A stretch of 64,000 nucleotides of DNA from Polytrichum commune. Taxonomy: Eukaryota > Streptophyta > Polytrichopsida > Polytrichales > Polytrichaceae. Positions 1 through 11,514 of the stretch are shown here, one piece after another; positions within the stretch are counted from its first letter, which is position 1, and each line of letters starts with the position of its first letter. A program made the translations under genes and the position numbers. Under the pieces are notes generated by a model. It was not told where the DNA came from, did not search any database, and worked only from the letters and a program-made list of their open reading frames with translations. Location of the stretch: NCBI GenBank assembly GCA_950295325.1, contig OX485803.1:70013554-70077553 (forward strand), given 5' to 3'.

Positions 1-1864
1 GGCAGGAGTTAACCCCATGTTTGGGATGTTTCATGGAAGTAACATGATAATCTCTTTTCCCTTGAAAATAACACTACATATGGGCCAATTATGCTCTAAT
101 TTAGTGTGGGTTGCTATTTGAACCAACACAAATTGTGCTAGATATTTTTGCTAAGGATGTCAATTTTTATTGAGTGATTTATTTGTATTTTTGGATGACT
201 ACATTTTGAATTTTGAAAATTATATATAACATAATAGAAGTTATAGCACATTAACATAACTTCAACTATTCATTCATGTTAATTGCCCTAATCAATGTAT
301 TGTAAGTTCTAATATTTCCAACAGATTTCCATGATTCTAGTAATATTTGAGGCTTCTTTTCAAATAAATTAAAATATTGTGATATTTTTATCAAAAACAT
401 CATATTTTGTAAAAAAATTCCCTACACCGTTTATAGCAACATCCCCCCCCCCCCCCTTTAACAAGTTGTTTCAAGGAAAGGGAGGGGTTGTTAGGCTAGA
501 GCGGCTTTGGACAAGCACAAAGCCTCCACCCCTGCCCAACCATCCACTTTGTAAAAATTGTCTTGCTTGGATCTTAGATGGCCATACTACCTAGTACTTG
601 ATATCTCATATTGAGTACTCTTATTAATTGAAGGCTTGAAATCCCATATAATTATGTATTGCCTCTTGCAAAACAAGTTCATGGCTAGGAAAAAACACAA
701 AGCAAACATGAAGTCAAGAATTCTACACGGCTAACTTGGAGATGTGTTAAGAATGATGTCATCAAACCCTCCACAACTAGCCACATTACTTAGCAATCCA
801 ATATCAATAGACCCCTTATTTGGGCAAACCAACCCATACCCTCATTCCTTGTTGGACGCCTAAACCCTTGGCCCCAAAGAACCAATGTATGGGTTGTTAC
901 GCCCCAACCATAGACCCCCCTAGTTGAGAGTAAAAGGCACCTTTGAGAATTCATGTAGATTGCATATGATTTTTTTTGGGGGGGGGGGGTTGACTCTATA
1001 TAGATTTGCTAATCTATGAATTTCTTTTGAAAAGTTTTCAAGCTACTTAACCTTCCTGAAATAGAAAAGGTTTCTCAAACTGTTGCTTTAAGGCCTCAGT
1101 ACCTTATGGGTGAATCCTGTGTTCCATATATGTAGACTGTCATTTGTTCCACCGGTGGCTCCTGCTGTTACCAAGTGGACTTTTAGCTCAAATACCATTC
1201 AGCCTCTAGCTTACCACATTCTCCTACATGGGCCTACAAAGAGGGAGAGTTGATATATGTGCTGTTTTCTCCTAAGCTACTTTAAGATCAAAAGTTCAAA
1301 AAGAAAATGGCCTGCATATATAAACAATATATCACTGTGGTACTTTTGCAGTGCTGTGGTGATTCACAAACAGACTGTGTGTCTGGAACAGTAAAACTGC
1401 AGGAGGCCGTGTTTCCTTTCCTTACATTTTGGGCACACAATGCAATTCAAGCCCTGGTAAATACGTCCGTGGAACATCAGATTCTTGGAGTTTCAGACAC
1501 AGCACGAAGTTGTACAACTTTGAAAATGCGGAAAAGAAAATCGTACTGGATCCTGGCTAGATAGTACTATAATCCCCTTGTTCCGTTCTTTCTTCTTTTT
1601 TCTGCTCATCATCCCGAAAGAAGATAACGTTCTGTTACGAGACTATTAGCATGTCCACACTACGACCAACGATTGGTTCACAATAGTGGGGGAGTTTCCA
1701 GCTTGATAGGAGCTCTTGTCTTGTATGCAGTAAAATAAATGAACGAAATTGGAGCACATGATATTCAATGAGGCCACTATGAGTAAAACACAAGTCGCTT
1801 ACTGATGATAAAAAAATTCAAAACAAAGAAAAGTTTCCCTATCAAGAGAGACTTCTCTTGCTGC
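1..1864. other. intergenic, no gene recognised
   Basis: AT-rich DNA with only short open frames that show no recognisable domain. It contains a 14-base C run at 443-456 and a 12-base G run at 978-989, both typical slippage tracts. A 258-base open frame at 1307-1564 has no family resemblance that I can see; I do not call it a gene. Confidence 0.6.
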
Positions 1865-1867
1865 TAA

Positions 1868-2449
1868 GGGCCACTTCACACACGAAGACTGAGAGCATGT
1901 ACCAATACATTTCAAGCACTCTCATTGGTGGAAGAGGCAGAGCCGGTCCAAGTTCGCTTCACACTACGCTTGATACATTGGCCACACCGGGGAGTCCGAC
2001 CAGGGTCCAGCCAACCTGGCCGGTGCGGGCCCTCCCAGTGTGGCCAGTGTATGAGGGACCAACAGAGTTTATGAGTGCAAGATGGATGTAACGTCTACAT
2101 GGATTCCTACATGACATTGAATGGATCATGTGTCATGATCACTTGGATTATTTTCAATAACCGGCTCATGGAGGTAGGCCTAACATGAAACCGGGAGACC
2201 ATGGCACTCTGAACGCTCACAAGCATTGTTCTATTCTATTTTATCATATGTGAGGACACACATGAATAGAAGTTCATTGGAATAACATTTGGTTGAGGCC
2301 CCAATCACATATGACTTCACACACTACACTTGAGGATCCGTGACTCCACTACATAATTTTGGAAGTGTGTTGGGACAGCCTTTGGACACTTTCTTTTGGG
2401 CTCTCACAATTTCATGGTCACGGCTCTTGGCTCATGTGTGAAGTGGCCC
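1868..2449. mobile_element. PIF/Harbinger-like MITE, copy 1
   Basis: A 582-bp non-coding element. Its ends are inverted repeats: left GGGCCACTTCACACACGA, right TCATGTGTGAAGTGGCCC. It is flanked by TAA on the left and TAG on the right, a decayed 3-bp duplication. Two more copies at 56476 and 57007 have the same ends and clean TTA duplications, which points to the PIF/Harbinger (Tourist-like) class. The interior carries a GC-rich patch near 1980-2045 that the copy at 56476 lacks. No transposase is present. Confidence 0.75.
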
Positions 2450-2890
2450 TAGTGCCACGCACATGAGCAAGGATCAACTGCTCCGCCTAGCGAAGTGAAT
2501 GAAACTCATCCTCGCTCTATGCGGGACGTCCTCCCTCCGTTGGCAAGGGCGGCGAAGCATACCTCCGTCGCAGCCCGCAAGCCATGCATTCGTCGCCCTC
2601 CGCTATGCAATTCTCTTACTGCGTTGCTCCACAAACTGCAACAACTACACTACTGGAGGAATTTTCATTTGTAAAAATTATTGGGAGGAGGTAAGCGAAG
2701 AAGACGGTGGGGAGCAGAGGCGAGCGCAGCAAGGTACACCCCGTCCGCATGGCTAAGAAGCCAGCGCGCCGTCAGTGTGAACGCGTCCCTGCCGACCAAC
2801 CACCGGGGACCACCTGGACCTCCGCAAGGTGAATGACGGAGCGCTCCAGCACCATGTGCACCCGAACCCGAAGGAGCAGCGAATGGCCCT
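2450..2890. other. GC-rich patch of unknown origin
   Basis: A sharp compositional change: about 440 bases rich in CG dinucleotides inside AT-rich flanks, directly after the MITE. It holds an 85-codon open frame (2499-2756, plus strand) with no recognisable domain. It could be a captured gene fragment, an old exon or part of another transposon. I cannot decide between these. Confidence 0.3.
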
Positions 2891-3672
2891 AACTTAGTGT
2901 GGGCATGGCATATTGTAATAATGCTCCAGCTGGGGGACTACAGAGCATGTGAGCCCAGGGAGCTGCCACATAACTACCTCGTCCGTTGACTCACTTGGAA
3001 TTCACCTTAATTACACGAGCTGGATTATGGCAAGATTACACCTCCACCTATGAAGTCAACCAAGAACACCTTGAAGAAGGCAAACCAGACCTTTGCACTC
3101 CCTTCCGTGAAGTTACCAATGGCCAACCTTTCCAGCAAAGCCCCAGTAAATCATTGCTTTATTTAGAAACATGCCATTACAAGAAAGTGAAAAGGAAGTG
3201 TGAGTCAGTGTTGAAATGGACCTGATAAGTTAAGTAATACTACTTTATTGGGTGGTAGGGGAGTATGAGCTACACTAGTATGGTATTTATTACTGTCACG
3301 TGGTATTTTACATCACTTTGGTCACTTCTCGGATGACACTTCTTAAGAATGAGTGAACAAATGTTGTCATGGATGAGTTGGCCAAAACCCTGTCAGCAAA
3401 TTGTGATGAAATGAATGACTGAAATTTGGGTGAAAAATCACCTGGTAATTGAGAGTAATTGCAACATTGTAAATCTATAATCCCCAAAAAATTTAAGAAG
3501 GAATGACAAATAATGTTGGGTTAGCAGTTAATGTTGGTGACACTACACCGCGGTTTACAATTTGTATTGACCAAGACAATTAGAATTGATGACACGAGAT
3601 AACATATTCAGTCTACTGAGTGTCTTCTTTAAAAGTAATACTATATTACACAAATTTAGGATATGCATGTAA
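2891..3672. other. intergenic, low-copy repeat remnant
   Basis: No gene seen. The end of this stretch, around 3505-3570 (GGTTTACAATT preceded by a GACACTACAC-type motif), resembles 56415-56475, so both places probably carry the terminus of the same unclassified repeat family. The partner termini are not clear. Confidence 0.35.
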
Positions 3673-5243
3673 CAGTCCTACCTCTTTAATAATACGACAC
3701 TTAATAATACGACAACCTCGATATATCGACACAAATTTTGTAAATCAAACTTGCCAGTTGAAATCTACTTCTATAATACAACTATGACATTGTTAATATG
3801 ACACTCCGGGACCCCCAAATGTCATATTATAGAGGTAATCAATGCATATACAGCAAGTCCTACACGTGTATAAGTACATAATTAATATTAAATATATGTA
3901 GCTTTCACATATGAAATGTGGATAAAATAAAATTTAATATAAAATGATGTTAAAACATGGGAATGAAGGGAACTAGGTTCTCTATCTCTAAACCTAATCA
4001 AGAGACTCGTTACTTTTTGTCTCTTTCACAATATTTTCTCACCTAAACTCTAAACCAAGGTGCATAGTTTGTTTTCGAGCATTTTGAACTCAATATTTAC
4101 TAGATTGTTTTGATCTACGTGCTGTTGGAAAACTTTTGAAATTTCACTTCTCTTGGTGGTAGTTTGTTCCAATTCCGAGTTGTATTTGTGGAGTTATGAG
4201 CATTTGTAGGTATGTTAGATTTAAGCGATTGATTTCAAGACAATTATCTACTATGGCCTTGGGATAGAGAATAAAGCCACATGGTTTTGACCTTAATGCA
4301 CCACCCTAGGCTTGGACTCTTTAGATGTTGATGAGAGACCTCCACCTATTTTGATACTAGCAAATGGTCAACATCATGCTCAATTGTTAGCTATATTTGT
4401 TTTTTTATGGATAACCCATTGGAGTTTACTCTTGCAAACGTAATGAAATTGTAGGCCATATCGGAGACGCTCAATAAGATATTTGTTGCTAATTTGTAGT
4501 GGCAACATCAAGAGACTATTGATTCCTTCTTCAAGTCCACATAGATTTCATGAGAGAAATTTGAATACATTCTAATCCCAATAATATGAAACTCGATAAT
4601 ATGACACCTCGATTGTATGACACATTTCCCATCAACTAAACTTTCTAGTGTTAATTTACCCCAATAATATGACTACGACACTCATAATTCAACATTTTAA
4701 GGCCGGATTTGTCATACAATTGAGGTAATTAATGCGTGCAATGGCGGGACCCATGCTAATGATTTGTCTGGGATCAAGGAGTCAATGATCGATTCATCAA
4801 TGGTTTAACTTAAGCTAACTTGGCTAATTGTTTAAAACTTTGGTTTCAAAACAAACGTTGCACTTTTCAGTCTTTGGATTTAGGTGGAGGTTGAGGGTTT
4901 AGGGACTATTTGATATGCAAACTATAATTTTGAAGTAGTTGATTTCTCTTCTTGATTCAAAATTTGTCCTCACACTTAAATCTCATATCTCTTTGGATTG
5001 GAAAACTTTAGCCCTCGCCAAACTTATACTTCTAGATTTGCCCATGCCACTCTTCAAATTCTTGGTTTCGGAGGTATCAATATTCTTGAGTGGCTGATGT
5101 TTTTCATTTCATTTATAAGTTCAACAATTTCGGTGTTGTTGACCACATTTACACACAAAACAACTTGCATTAACCTCCTCCACATTGCTTATGGCAATGG
5201 AAGATGTTTATAATATGGATGAGAGTAGTTTCTTTATCAAGCC

Positions 5244-5823
5244 CCCGGGTACGCAATTCCCATATTATACACAGGGGGCATCGTACTTAAAACGGCTTAG
5301 AGGACGGCTTTTGTAAAAATTATATCAAATTAAAATGATAAAAAAGTTGGGTGAAGACCAAATTAAATAAAATGAGATGAAAAAAAAGTTGGGTAAAGAC
5401 CAAATTAAATAAAATGAGATGAAAAAAAAGTTGGGTGAAGACCAAATTAAATAAATGAGATGAAAAAAAAGTTGGGTTGCATATTTATTAAGCCTCCCAT
5501 TAAAATTATAAGCCACGAATAGTTGCCTCCCATTAAAATTATAATTCATTCACAATGTTAAAATTTTATTAAAAAGTCCAAAAAGTTGGGTAGTTTGACC
5601 TATGGTACCTGTATTAAAAAAATTCATATAATTAGGTTTTTAATGCAATTATATGCTTCAAAATATATTCATTTCCTATATATAATTACATTTTTGGATT
5701 CCTTGTTAGAAGGGCTACAAGGGTTTCCTACATTAAAACAAATTGTATCACTCAATATTGGACTAAAACGCATTATAAGTGATTATAATCAGGACCATAT
5801 AATACGGGAGTTGCGTACCCGGG
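5244..5823. mobile_element. 580-bp TIR element inserted in the pogo-like transposase
   Basis: Near-palindromic termini: left CCCGGGTACGCAATTCCC, right GGGAGTTGCGTACCCGGG. Matching extends about 25 bases with two mismatches. The host sequence ATCAAGCC is duplicated on both sides (5236-5243 and 5824-5831), an 8-bp target duplication that could be read as 9 bp because of the shared C run. The 8-9 bp size allows hAT or Mutator-type mobilisation. The termini match neither superfamily clearly, so it stays unclassified. No coding capacity. Confidence 0.75.
5332..5478. repeat. tandem repeat, about 41-bp unit, 3.5 copies
   Basis: Three and a half copies of a unit starting AAAAAGTTGGGTGAAGACC and ending AAATGAGATGA. 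Differences are one G/A change and a short indel. It lies inside the 580-bp TIR element and may help date or track that family. Confidence 0.9.
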
Positions 5824-6608
5824 ATCAAGCCCACCCAAACAAGACGTACACAATGAAAAGTTCATGGGCGCAAAATTCAAAAAGACCATCTCACTCTTGT
5901 TCTTGTTGTAAACACGACATGCACTAACAAGTTGAAACCTATGATTATTTACAAATGTTTGCGCCCAAGATGCTTTGGAAGGTGATTGCCAATATATTAT
6001 GTGTGGTGGTTCGCAAACCAAATGGCATGGATGACATCATGTGTATTTGAGAGTTGGATGATGGCCTCTATGTACATTTTAAAATGCACAAGATTTTCAT
6101 TTCCAACATCAGCAAACATCATCAAAAGATACATATTCTTACTTTTGTTGTGTGTGATATGGTGAAGACATCATCATGAAACTATTTTGGTTTAAACTCC
6201 ATATTTTGTGACGTTGTGAGCATATTTATTTAATAAAAACGTTCTTTCATATCTATGTATCTTCATTGTGTATACATTTTACATTGAAATAGGCCATTTT
6301 CTTGAAAAACATCGATAGCACGACATTGGAGGCCAAAATGTCATATTCCGTAGAATACGACATTTGGATAATACGACACTTTCTTGCGTGACCGAACGTG
6401 TCATATTAAAGAAGGAGAAGAACATTTGTAAAGACACCTAAAAGAATATTTATTTTGTATATGTGGCAAAATATGTAATGTGTGTTCATGAAGTACCCCG
6501 TTATTATGACAAAGAGGGCTAATTTGTCATGTTATCAAATATGTGACACCTAAATAATATGATGGTTTTCTTGTCTCCCAAATGTGTCATATTAAAGAGG
6601 TAGGATTG

Positions 6609-8339
6609 TTTGTACATATAGCCACTGACACTTATTTAAGAAATCAACCTAAATTTTCATAAATATCTGCACATCAACCTATGCCAACACTTTAAACAAA
6701 TGTGGGCTTAAATGACACAATCCAAAATAACATTGTGTCACTTAGATGAGTTCACAAGGAACATATATTGCATCAAAATTGTTGAAGTTGTTCCTTGAGA
6801 GCTCCACTGTTTATGATATTTAGTGTCACATGCATAATCATGTCACTTACCCTATTTTGAGGTATATGTTAGGTTGTACTAATTACCAACAACTTCACCA
6901 TCAGTGTCACTTCATGACACTTGGCATTCAAGTGCGATTCCTAATATCTTGGCAAGACTTTGTTCAAAAATGTTATGAGGTGCATGCCAATGTTACACAA
7001 TGGTCTACAAGTTGACTAAAGTGTACGCAAATGACACTTGGTATTATTATGTTCATAATCTCTTCCTTTCACATACAAAAATGTAAACACATGACACAGT
7101 TAATATGACTGATAACTAATTCAAAGAGGTGGATGACCCATTGATTCGGTTGATTGTCATCCACTCTCCTCTTGTTGGCTACTTGGTCCATATATAGTAA
7201 GCTTAGTTCTTATGTGAATCCTCGTTTGAATTTGCTATGGTGAATGCAACTTATACATCTAATGACAATGATACAAGGAATAATTACAAAAGAAGTTACA
7301 ACACTATTAACTTAAGAAACGTGGTCTTAAAATGTTCCCATTTGACACAGGCAATCATTAGCACATGACCCCATTGACAAGTGTCGAGTCCGATCGTCAA
7401 TTGAGTTTCTAAGAATGGGAGCATGCAGTCCGATATGTGTTTGAACACATGTCATCGTTTTGGAAATCGGTCTTGGAGCCACAGCAAGCCACACACACTG
7501 CACCTCTTAAATATTAGGTTTAGGTGTTCCAATGAGAAAAGTAACTGAATAAGGGATGTCTACTTGAAGAATGGGAGGCCCACGCACTCCGACCCAGGTT
7601 GCTGTTTCTGTCAACGCAGTTTCGGCGGCCACTGCACGCCAAGCCCGCCACACTCTCCGGTGTCCACTCCGGCAGCCCTCGCGAGCGGGACGGGAAGCCA
7701 AAAGGCTAAGCAACGCAGTCGATTAAGTTATCTGCGCACAGGATCAGGAGGCAGGATGTGAAGTAAATCCAACAAAGCAACAGGCAGCTGTAAATTGACA
7801 AGCACTGCAATGCGGTTCCTGGAACCCTTTACACCACCCAGCTTACCCTCTCAGCTTCCGCGTCCGAGCCACTCGAACGTGACGACTCAGGATCATCAGG
7901 ATCGCAGGCCACCATCGTACCTACCGCCCAAGAACTTCGCTTCTACATAATAGCATGCTATCATAATCTTCTAGCAACAACATCTCTGACAACCTTCAGA
8001 TTGCCTCACCAAGGGCAAGTGTTGGTGTGCTTGGATACATCAACATTCAGTGTTGAGTGAGTTCTGTGCAAGTTGCTCAAGATGCAGGAGAATTACAAGT
8101 CTAGCGGCGAGGGAAGTCGAAGCTGCCGGGTCAGAATTTGAAGTTTGGCAGGTGCTGGATTTCTCTTCACGCTACACATGAAACTGCATCGACTTGATCA
8201 TCGCAAGAGTACTGGTGTGCTAAGAAGATAAATCTGCAGGATTTGCAGGCAGGCTGGTTAGAAAGTTTTTGAACTTGGAGCTTGCGAGCACACTAGATTT
8301 GCAGGCTGGTTAGAATTAGCTCAAGTGATTATTGCAGTG
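6609..8339. other. intergenic and peroxidase 5' flank
   Basis: 6609-7540 is AT-rich with TIR-MITE-like pieces, for example TTTAGTGTCACATG near 6818, which resembles the MITE at 33205. From about 7540 the GC content rises and the sequence looks like promoter and 5' untranslated leader of the peroxidase gene. An 18-base motif TTTGCAGGCTGGTTAGAA-like occurs twice (about 8239-8262 and 8297-8317), a short direct repeat in the leader. I could not place a TATA box with confidence. Confidence 0.45.
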
Positions 8340-10567
8340 ATGGGGGCGAGGGGGTTGATGGGCGTGTTGGGCTTAACTTTGGTGGTACTTGTCCTGGCGA
8401 CAAGCTCTTGGAGCACACCGGCTGAAGCTACGGGGGCTCTCATGTTCAAGAAAGCGACGAAGAAGAAGGCGTCGACCTCGACCTCGACGAAGTTGAAGGT
8501 GGGGTTTTACACTGGTTCGTGTGCAACGGTGGAGACTCAGATCAGGAATGCAGTGGTGGCACAGGCGAAACTGGATCCAACCATCATTCCAGCTCTCATC
8601 CGCCTCTTTTTTCATGATTGCTTCGCCAATGTAAGTCTCAAATATCTCTCCCAACTTATCCTGCTTTCTATATCTCCTCCTGCAAATCGATCTCAAATTT
8701 CTCAGTGCGTGTGGCTCAGAAGAGAAGAGGAGCAGTGATGATGAATGATGTTGTTTACTGACGTTGTTGGAGCATTTTGTATATATCTTTCCTTGAAGAG
8801 GTGATGTCATGTGTGACGAGTCAACGCTCGTGGGTTGCAGGGAAAGTGCGATGCTTCCGTATTGCTCAAGGGCACCAGCACTACGAAGACTGAGCTTGAC
8901 TCGACTACGAATCTGACGTTGCAAGGGTTGAATTTCATTGATTTTCTCAAATCCATGCTCACAAAAGCCAACTGCACCCAAGTGTCTTGCGCTGACATAA
9001 TCGCTCTGTCTGCCAGAGACGCGGTTGTTGCGGTGAGCGGGCTGACCTCACTACCCTGCTCATTATTATTTGTTCAGATATGCAACCGACTGACAGTGCC
9101 TGTCCTCATTGAGAATAAACATAGTTTCGTGGGAAAATGCTGACTTCTGAAGTTGGTGATCATCCCATGAGTCTCATTCTACTTTCAGCACAGGGACCGC
9201 GGATGCAATGTGTTTGCAACTGCGCTGTCTATCTTATCCACTGTAAAGGCATTGTCTTGTCAGCTGTTTTGAGAATAAGATATGGGTTGTGAGTTAGTTT
9301 TTGTATTCTGACGGGTGAAGGTTTCTATGCAATTGTTTGGCAGGGTGGTGGAACATCCTACAGCATACCAACTGGTCGAAAGGATGGCTTGGTTTCTCTT
9401 AAAGCGGACGCAGACAACATGCCCACTTCTCGTACTCCAATCTCTGGCATTCTTGCCCAATTCTCCAACAAAGGGTTTAGTGCTCAGGAAATGGTGGTCC
9501 TCACAGGTATTCCACTATGCCATCGAACTGCCTTCACACGCAGTTCACACTTTGGTTGTATGCACTCGAATATTTTCCTCGGTAGATGTCGAGCAAATGA
9601 ATTGTTTTGAAGACTTTCTAGATAATTACCGGTGAACCTTTTAAACCACGGTATCTTAGTTCTCTTGGAAGTTTGGTTTATCTTAGCTTGTGACAGTAGA
9701 GGGTATAATATGAACTAGATAATGTAGGTAATGGGTTGTAGTAGGCGTCCAACCCATTGAGCTGTGTGCTAGTGGCAAGGTAGGTGTTGGGTGCCTACTA
9801 CAACCGATGGCTAGAGGGCATGCGTTCATTACTTGACATACTTGACTCATCCAAACGGAGAGCACTTTCAACAACTTTCTTGTGCTATTCTATCAATGTA
9901 GAGAACATTTCTTCTAAAATATTTAGTCAATGTTCAGGAGTAGACTAGAGTAGATGGATATTTCATTGTTATAGCATATCGACATTCACACTCCTTTCCC
10001 GGTTATGTAGTTCGTAGTGGTCAAGCTATGGCAGGGTCATCCATTACGTTTGATAATGTGCCTTCTTGCATCCAATTAGGTATAGACATGTGAAAGAAAT
10101 TGCTTAGCATTAAGTCAAAGCTTCTGTCTCTGACGTTCATGCGATGTGCAGGAGGGGGACACACAGTTGGTAAAACACACTGTGGATTCTTTTTCGAGCG
10201 TCTTTGGAACTTCTTCAACACAGGCAAACCCGACCCACAAATGAACTCGACCCTTGTGACGGAGTTGCAGAAAGTGTGCCCAAACCAATCAGGACTGGGA
10301 AACTCCACATTCTTAGACCGAGGTACACCATTGGTTATGGATAATGTCTACTTTAAGCAACTTCTCATCAAAAAGGGAGTAATGCAATCAGACCAAGGCC
10401 TTTTACAAAATACAGAGACGAAGCCTCTAGTTACTTCTCTTGCACAAGGAGCAAATACTGCCTTCCTCCAGCAGTTTGCAACCGCCATGGTGAAGCTAGG
10501 GAACCTTGGTCCCATCACGAGCACCAAACTTGGAGAGATTCGGAAAGTTTGTTCGAAGATTAATTAG
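8340..10567 (+). CDS. class III secretory peroxidase, four exons
   Basis: Haem peroxidase of the plant cell wall/apoplast, oxidising phenolics with H2O2. Exons: 8340-8630, 8841-9032, 9344-9506 and 10152 (or 10155)-10567, all GT-AG, phases 0, 0, 1, giving about 352-353 residues. The ATG at 8340 opens a signal peptide (about residues 1-30); a GTG upstream is not needed. Distal site RLFFHDCF (Arg and His) ends exon 1. Proximal His is in GGHTVG at the start of exon 4. All eight conserved cysteines are present, as are the SCADI and IPTGRKDG motifs. Intron positions match the classic three-intron pattern of the family. Oddities: one extra residue between the HDC and CDAS cysteines (FANGKCDAS), a Lys-rich stretch KKATKKKAS before the mature domain, and a tandem acceptor before exon 4. 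Several N-glycosylation sequons (such as NST, NLT) are present. The gene appears intact. Confidence 0.93.
10147..10154 (+). promoter_or_regulatory. NAGNAG tandem splice acceptor of peroxidase intron 3
   Basis: The intron ends GCAGGAG: AG at 10150-10151 and again at 10153-10154. Using the first gives LTGGGHTVG, using the second gives LTGGHTVG, the usual spacing before the proximal haem-ligand histidine. Both keep the frame. CAG is normally favoured over GAG, so the transcript may encode one additional glycine or a mixture. Confidence 0.7.
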
Positions 10568-11089
10568 TTCAACCCACTAACTACATAGGTAGTTTATCCA
10601 TTGATCGAGAGGGACATGTCAGCGATGGCTCAAATCTCTTAGTGACATGTAACTCGTGTACTAACTGACTAGGTAGTTTGAAAATTAGGAGCAGGGATTC
10701 TTGTAAAACAAAATTTAAAATTCTGGGTGCGGAGCAAATAGCGAAGCTGGTCCGTGCAAACCCTTTACCCGCCTATCATGATGAGACATGATGTGGGGTG
10801 GAATGAATCTACATTTTAATTCAATTTTTTGCTTCCATGATGTCTTCAACTTTACATGCTCAGTAAAGTGAAGATCTGAGATGAATCCTTGATGGTGTGT
10901 GGTCACTCGTAACCTGTCTGCATCGTATACTAGTACTGCAACAATGCTCATCTTACTGTGTCCATCAGTTTCTTGCCAACCAGAATGAGGGACTCAGACA
11001 ATCCTCTCTACCTAGCACAGAAATTGAAGGAATAATTGCAGCAAGGTATGTAGGTGTTATTCATTTACTTTTCTTTATCGGAGACTAGT
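10568..11089. other. peroxidase 3' flank, no further gene
   Basis: Probably contains the 3' untranslated region. An A-rich region near 10705-10720 could support polyadenylation, but I see no clear canonical signal. Nothing else is recognised. Confidence 0.4.
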
Positions 11090-11514
11090 GCACCCTAAAT
11101 TCCGTAATATCAACCTCCATAATGTCACTCACTCTCTAATATCTTGAAACCCTCACTCTTTATTGTCACATTACTCTCCTTGATATCACGAATTTTGTCA
11201 TGAATGTAAACCACCCAAGAAGTCAACCCACACCCTTGCATTGTGTCACGTGACAATATGTGGAGTGTCACCTTCTTATTCTTTTTCTTCATCTTATGCC
11301 ACTTGTTGAATGTTGGTGCATGCATATACATCGCCTGGGAAGGCCAAGTGGAGTGGACCACACCACACCATTACAATGTTGCACTTTGTGTTATTCCATA
11401 GTGTCACATGCTACACTAATTCCATAACATCACGCATCCATGTTAATACTACAAAACTCCGTAATATCACGTGCACTTTGGTTGCCGCAGGTGTGATACT
11501 ACAGAGTTTTGAGT
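11090..11514. mobile_element. possible TIR MITE with TAATATCAC motifs
   Basis: The left end (CACCCTAAATTCCGTAATAT) and the complement of the right end (CCACTCAAAACTCTGTAGTA) match at about 17 of 23 positions. The interior repeats ATATCACG/ATGTCAC motifs in the manner of the pogo-like element at 3673. No target duplication was identified, so the call is tentative. Confidence 0.35.

Larger units (their letters stand above)
5200..6130 (+). pseudogene. pogo/Tigger-type DDE transposase remnant, split by an insertion
   Basis: Just before 5240 the plus strand encodes EDVYNMDESSFFIK, which matches the region around the first catalytic aspartate of pogo/CENP-B-like DDE transposases (NMDE motif). The frame is cut by a 580-bp insertion. 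It resumes after 5832 with remnants resembling the family blocks that follow: a KLKPMIIYK-like stretch, then PRCFGR, then an AWMT...FESWM-like block up to about 6060. Stops and frameshifts occur throughout. The N-terminal DNA-binding half is not recognisable upstream of 5000. The assignment rests on motif order, not on an alignment. Confidence 0.6.
3673..6608 (+). mobile_element. degenerate pogo-like (Tc1/mariner) DNA transposon
   Basis: The ends are inverted: CAGTCCTACCTCTTTAATA at 3673 and the complement of CAATCCTACCTCTTTAATA at the right end. Plant pogo-like elements (Lemi1 type) also start CAGT and carry a CCTCTATAA-like motif. Many ATAATAYGACAC-type motifs sit in both subterminal regions (3690-3840, 4565-4730, 6320-6600) in both orientations. 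Between them lie remains of a DDE transposase (separate entry). A TA target duplication is not visible at either end, so the exact borders are uncertain. The element is clearly dead, with stops and frame changes, and is interrupted at 5244-5823 by another element. Confidence 0.6.

Noticed and set aside
8373..8981. 202-codon minus-strand open frame opposite peroxidase exons 1 and 2
   Set aside because: It is the shadow of the peroxidase coding strand; the translated sequence has no domain and spans an intron.
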